Under the pieces are notes generated by a model that saw only the letters and a list, made by a program, of their open reading frames with translations, ran no database searches and was not told where the DNA came from. Shown in pieces: positions 15,489 through 18,252 of a stretch of 18,252 nucleotides of DNA. A program made the translations under genes and the position numbers. The stretch is taken from assembly GCA_039700805.1 (NCBI GenBank), contig JBCAZE010000051.1, positions 1 through 18,252 of the forward strand. The letters run 5' to 3'. Source of the stretch: CALBPI01 sp039700805 (GTDB taxonomy: Bacteria > Pseudomonadota > Gammaproteobacteria > Steroidobacterales > Woeseiaceae). Position 1 is the stretch's first letter; the number at the start of each line of letters is the position of its first letter.

Positions 15489-16264
15489 AAACCGTAAGGC
15501 TCGCCGCGGCACTCGCGGCGCTGATCGTCACAGGATGTGCGGCAATACCTGAGCCCGGTGACGGGCCGCCGCGTCGCGATCGCGCGGTCACAAACACCGG
15601 AGGCGTTCCTGGGCCGGAACCACGAAGTGCCTCGGGCAACCCACGCTTTTATGATGTCTATGGCAAACGCTACTACGTCATGCAGAGTGCCGTGGGTTAT
15701 CGTGAGACGGGTATCGCGAGTTGGTATGGCAAGAAGTTCCACGGCCGCCTGACATCATCAGGCGAAGTATTCGATATGTATGCGATCTCCGCAGCGCATA
15801 AAACCCTACCGCTGCCGACGTGGGTCAAAGTTACCAATCTCACGAATGGGCGTTCGCTGCAGATACGAGTCAACGATCGTGGCCCATTCGTCGACGACCG
15901 CATTATCGACCTTTCTTACGCCGCCGCCCGAGAACTCGGTCTGATTGAGGCGGGCACCGGACAGGTTGAAGTCTCCGTCATCGATTTCTCGACTGACCGC
16001 AGCGAGACGACAGCGGAGAACCAAGCGCCACTCTATATGCAAGTCGGGGCATTCGCGGATATCGCGAATGCGGAGCGGATGCGCGACACGCTGAGGGCCT
16101 CTATCGCAGAACCCGTTTTCGTGGCAACCGGTGTCACAGGCGGTGGCGCCACCGTACATCGCGTCCAAATCGGCCCCATCATCGATATCACCAGCTACAC
16201 CGAGATCGAACGCCGTCTGCGTGCGCTCGGCTATGAGGGCAGCCGACTCATCAGCGCGCCCTGA
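15485..16264 (+). CDS. rlpA: RlpA-like lipoprotein with DPBB and SPOR domains (septal lytic transglycosylase)
   Basis: RlpA proteins are outer-membrane lipoproteins recruited to the septum by a SPOR domain that binds denuded glycan. In Pseudomonas aeruginosa RlpA is a lytic transglycosylase acting on such glycans. This 259-residue protein begins with a lipoprotein signal (LIVTGC, acylated Cys18). It has a double-psi beta-barrel at about 75-168 with GIASWYGKKFHGRLTSSGEV (putative acid Glu94) and RVNDRGPFVDDRIIDLSY (Asp131), then a SPOR domain at about 183-257 (YMQVGAFADIANAERMRDTL). Because the acidic residues of active homologues appear to be present, activity is likely. The start is GTG, in a 4-nt overlap with the mltB stop, which also fits the lipoprotein signal. 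This is the last gene before a 119-bp gap. Confidence 0.95.
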   Translation: MKTVRLAAALAALIVTGCAAIPEPGDGPPRRDRAVTNTGGVPGPEPRSASGNPRFYDVYGKRYYVMQSAVGYRETGIASWYGKKFHGRLTSSGEVFDMYAISAAHKTLPLPTWVKVTNLTNGRSLQIRVNDRGPFVDDRIIDLSYAAARELGLIEAGTGQVEVSVIDFSTDRSETTAENQAPLYMQVGAFADIANAERMRDTLRASIAEPVFVATGVTGGGATVHRVQIGPIIDITSYTEIERRLRALGYEGSRLISAP

Positions 16265-16275
16265 CCTTGGGCGCG

Positions 16276-16333
16276 GCAGCGCAACTAATGCGCTATTGAA
16301 CGGTCTCAAAAGTTGAGACGGCGCTGCTTTGTT
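16276..16333 (+). terminator. Hairpin region after rlpA, possible weak or attenuating terminator
   Basis: A perfect 7-bp stem GTCTCAA/TTGAGAC (16303-16309 and 16313-16319) with a 3-nt loop is enclosed by a second perfect 7-bp stem GCAGCGC/GCGCTGC (16276-16282 and 16321-16327). TTTGTT follows. The interrupted T-run makes complete termination doubtful, but this structure may end or reduce transcription from the mre-rlpA genes. The rest of the 16265-16383 gap shows no further gene. A promoter for dacA may lie here but I see no convincing hexamer pair. Confidence 0.4.
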
Positions 16334-16383
16334 CTCGCCGCTGTGAAATAATTGCAGGGATTTTTTTGGAGGATGACCACGAC

Positions 16384-17529
16384 ATGCATCGTCGACCTGG
16401 GCCTATTGTCGTTTTAGCGGTTCTGCTTGTATTCCCGACGCTCGCATTGGGTGCCAGCTTGCCTATTCCAGCGCCGCCGCGAATCAATGCGTCGAGTTAC
16501 GTCGTGCTCGATGCCGATAGCGGCCGCGTCGTTGCCGCCATGGCGCCTGACTTGCAGGTAGAGCCAGCGAGTCTTACCAAACTCATGACCGCCTACGTCG
16601 TCTTTCAAGCGCTTGCCGCGGAACAAATCGCCTTGTCCGACATGGTGCCTGTCAGCGCCAACGCTTACCGCACCGGCGGCTCACGCATGTTTATCGAACA
16701 GGGCAGCCAAGTCAGCGTTGAGAACCTCCTGCAAGGCATGATCGTCCAATCCGGCAACGATGCAAGCGTCGCACTCGCAGAGTATGTCGCAGGTACAGAA
16801 GCCGTTTTTGCAGACTTGATGAACACGTTCGCTGCCGAACTCGGCATGGTCTCGACGAATTTCCAGAACGCCACCGGCTTACCGGGTGACCAGCACTATT
16901 CAACGGCGCGGGACATGACGACACTGGCACGCGCAATCATCAATGAGTTTCCCCAGTACTACGCGTGGTACCGCCAGAAGTCATTCACCTGGGGCGACAT
17001 CAAGCAAGATAATCGCAATCGCCTGCTCTGGCAGGATAGTAGCGTTGACGGCATGAAGACGGGCTACACCGAAGCGGCGGGCTATTGCTTGGTCTCATCC
17101 GCTGTTCGAAAAGACATGCGGCTCGTTGCAGCAGTCATGGGCACGCCGAGCGCCAAAGCCCGTATCGACGCGAGCCAGTCGTTGTTGAACTACGGCTACA
17201 GATTTTATGAAACCATGACGCTGTACACGACCGGGCAGTCCGTGGATTCGGTACGCGTCTGGAAAGGCAAAAGTGACGAGGCGAGTCTCGGTGTTGCCGC
17301 ACCCGTCGTTGTGACTGTACCGCGAGGTGCACGCGATGAATTGGTACCGGTTGTCAGCGTCAAGCGCGCGCTCTATGCCCCCCTGGCCGCGAGCACCGAA
17401 GTCGGCGAGCTTCGTATTACGCTTGATGGCGAGTTGCTAGCCACCGCACCGCTGGTGGTGCTTAACGACATCGAGCGCGGCGGTCTTTGGAAACGCATGA
17501 CCGACGAAGTCTCGCTCTGGTTCGAGTAA
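16384..17529 (+). CDS. dacA: D-alanyl-D-alanine carboxypeptidase, PBP5/6 type
   Basis: DacA removes the terminal D-Ala from pentapeptide stems in the periplasm and so limits crosslinking. Taking the ATG at 16384 gives 381 residues with a Sec signal peptide (VVLAVLLVFPTLALGAS, cleavage near residue 24). The three active-site motifs are SLTK (Ser63, Lys66), SGN (Ser123-Asn125) and KTG (Lys225-Gly227). A C-terminal beta-rich domain follows and the end, LWKRMTDEVSLWFE, is an amphipathic membrane anchor as in PBP5. GGAGG lies 11 nt before this ATG. An in-frame TTG at 16366 is possible but would put acidic residues in front of the signal peptide. It is followed after 7 bp by an aminotransferase gene, which suggests co-transcription. 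Confidence 0.97.
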   Translation: MHRRPGPIVVLAVLLVFPTLALGASLPIPAPPRINASSYVVLDADSGRVVAAMAPDLQVEPASLTKLMTAYVVFQALAAEQIALSDMVPVSANAYRTGGSRMFIEQGSQVSVENLLQGMIVQSGNDASVALAEYVAGTEAVFADLMNTFAAELGMVSTNFQNATGLPGDQHYSTARDMTTLARAIINEFPQYYAWYRQKSFTWGDIKQDNRNRLLWQDSSVDGMKTGYTEAAGYCLVSSAVRKDMRLVAAVMGTPSAKARIDASQSLLNYGYRFYETMTLYTTGQSVDSVRVWKGKSDEASLGVAAPVVVTVPRGARDELVPVVSVKRALYAPLAASTEVGELRITLDGELLATAPLVVLNDIERGGLWKRMTDEVSLWFE

Positions 17530-17536
17530 CGATTTA

Positions 17537-18252
17537 ATGGCTCAAAAACCGCTTCCCTATGCGTGGCATGAAACGCAATTGATGCCGCTAGAAGACGTTC
17601 GCATTTCGCCCTTTGATCGAGGCTATCTCTTCGGCGATGGTGTCTATGAAGTCATCCCATTCTACGATGCGCAGCCAGTTGGTCTCGATGAACATCTCGA
17701 CCGTCTCTGCTTAAGCCTCGACGCAATTGCACTTGAGATGCCGCACAGCCGCGACACGTTGATTTCGATCTTCAATGACGTTGTTGCTGCCAATGGCGGT
17801 GGCCATCAGTCCTTGTATCTACAATATTCTCGTAGCGGCGATATCGGCCGCGATCATGTGTATCCAGATCAGGCCTATGCCAGTCTGTTTGTTATGTGCC
17901 ATGCACTGACGCCACCTACGTCAGACACATACCTTTTGGGCAAATCGGCTGTCCTTGCACAAGACACACGTTGGTTGCGATGCGATATCAAATCAACCTC
18001 TTTGCTTGCGAACGTCATGTCGAAAGAAGCCGCTGCCAAAGCCGGCGCGATCGAAGCAATTTTGCATCGGGATGGTTTCATCACGGAAGGCTCCACCAGC
18101 GCCATTGGCATCGTCAGTAACGGGACCTTGAAAGCACCGCCGCTCGACACCACATTATTACCCAGCGTGACAAGAACACTGACCTTTGAGGTCGCTGAGG
18201 CATTAGGGATTCCAGCCATCGAAGGGCCAGTCAGCGTCGATGAATGCTTGTC
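17537..18252 (+). CDS. dat: Class IV PLP aminotransferase, probable D-amino acid transaminase (cut by right edge)
   Basis: The frame is open from ATG 17537 to the window edge, giving 238 residues of a protein that is usually about 280-290. Class IV fold features are VRISPFDRGYLFGDGVYEVI (21-40), DEHLDRLCLSL (51-61), the PLP lysine in DIKSTSLLANVMSK (Lys152), and EGSTSAIGIVSNG near 194-206, where the acidic residue and Ser/Thr contact the cofactor. The pattern (WLRCDIKS followed by LLANVMSKEAA) fits D-amino acid transaminase better than branched-chain aminotransferase (IlvE) or aminodeoxychorismate lyase, but the three are related and the C-terminus is missing. It would interconvert D-Ala and D-Glu with 2-oxo acids, which suits its position 7 bp after dacA. 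There is no clear Shine-Dalgarno, so translation may rely on dacA ribosomes. Confidence 0.85.
   Translation, partial: MAQKPLPYAWHETQLMPLEDVRISPFDRGYLFGDGVYEVIPFYDAQPVGLDEHLDRLCLSLDAIALEMPHSRDTLISIFNDVVAANGGGHQSLYLQYSRSGDIGRDHVYPDQAYASLFVMCHALTPPTSDTYLLGKSAVLAQDTRWLRCDIKSTSLLANVMSKEAAAKAGAIEAILHRDGFITEGSTSAIGIVSNGTLKAPPLDTTLLPSVTRTLTFEVAEALGIPAIEGPVSVDECL

Noticed and set aside
15806..16309. Minus-strand 167-codon open frame
   Set aside because: It is antisense to the DPBB and SPOR domains of rlpA; the rlpA frame is clearly the coding one.

Overview
The window looks like chromosomal core DNA of a gammaproteobacterium. The block mreB-mreC-mreD-mrdA-rodA-mltB-rlpA-dacA followed by a class IV aminotransferase is the classic gammaproteobacterial rod-shape/peptidoglycan cluster. 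The presence of gatCAB (absent from E. coli and relatives) points to a lineage outside the enterics that makes Gln-tRNA and/or Asn-tRNA by the indirect route. I cannot place it more finely. Genes are packed with very short gaps or 1-4 nt start/stop overlaps. I see no mobile element, CRISPR array, tRNA or rRNA.

Layout. (1) Positions 1-4219, minus strand: a methionine/one-carbon operon reading ArsR-methyltransferase regulator, then metF, then metH. MetH is cut by the left window edge after 811 residues. All junctions are ATGA overlaps. In front of it lies an AT-rich perfect inverted repeat (4232-4251) that is a good operator candidate for the regulator. Further upstream is a nested pair of inverted repeats (4293-4370) of unknown role. 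(2) Positions 4392-8917, minus strand: gatC-gatA-gatB-hslO and a DUF1330-like gene, closely spaced and probably one transcript. It combines tRNA-dependent amidation with a redox-activated chaperone. (3) Positions 8918-9057: a 140-bp divergent intergenic region. (4) Positions 9058-16264, plus strand: mreBCD, mrdA (PBP2), rodA, mltB, rlpA, which encode the elongasome core followed by two peptidoglycan-lytic enzymes. (5) Positions 16384-18252, plus strand: dacA (PBP5-type carboxypeptidase) and a D-amino-acid-aminotransferase-like gene cut by the right edge, separated from rlpA by a 119-bp gap holding a hairpin.

How the genes work together. MetF makes 5-methyl-THF and MetH uses it to methylate homocysteine. 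The fused regulator carries a SAM-binding fold and probably senses SAM or S-adenosylhomocysteine, which closes a feedback loop on the operon (inference). In the plus-strand cluster, MreBCD organise the RodA glycosyltransferase and PBP2 transpeptidase for lateral wall synthesis. MltB and RlpA cleave glycan strands, DacA trims pentapeptides and releases D-Ala, and the aminotransferase could interconvert D-Ala and D-Glu.

Most of the window is conventional. The parts worth a second look are the regulator-led met operon with its candidate operator, the nested inverted repeats beside it, and the hslO/DUF1330 tail on gatCAB.
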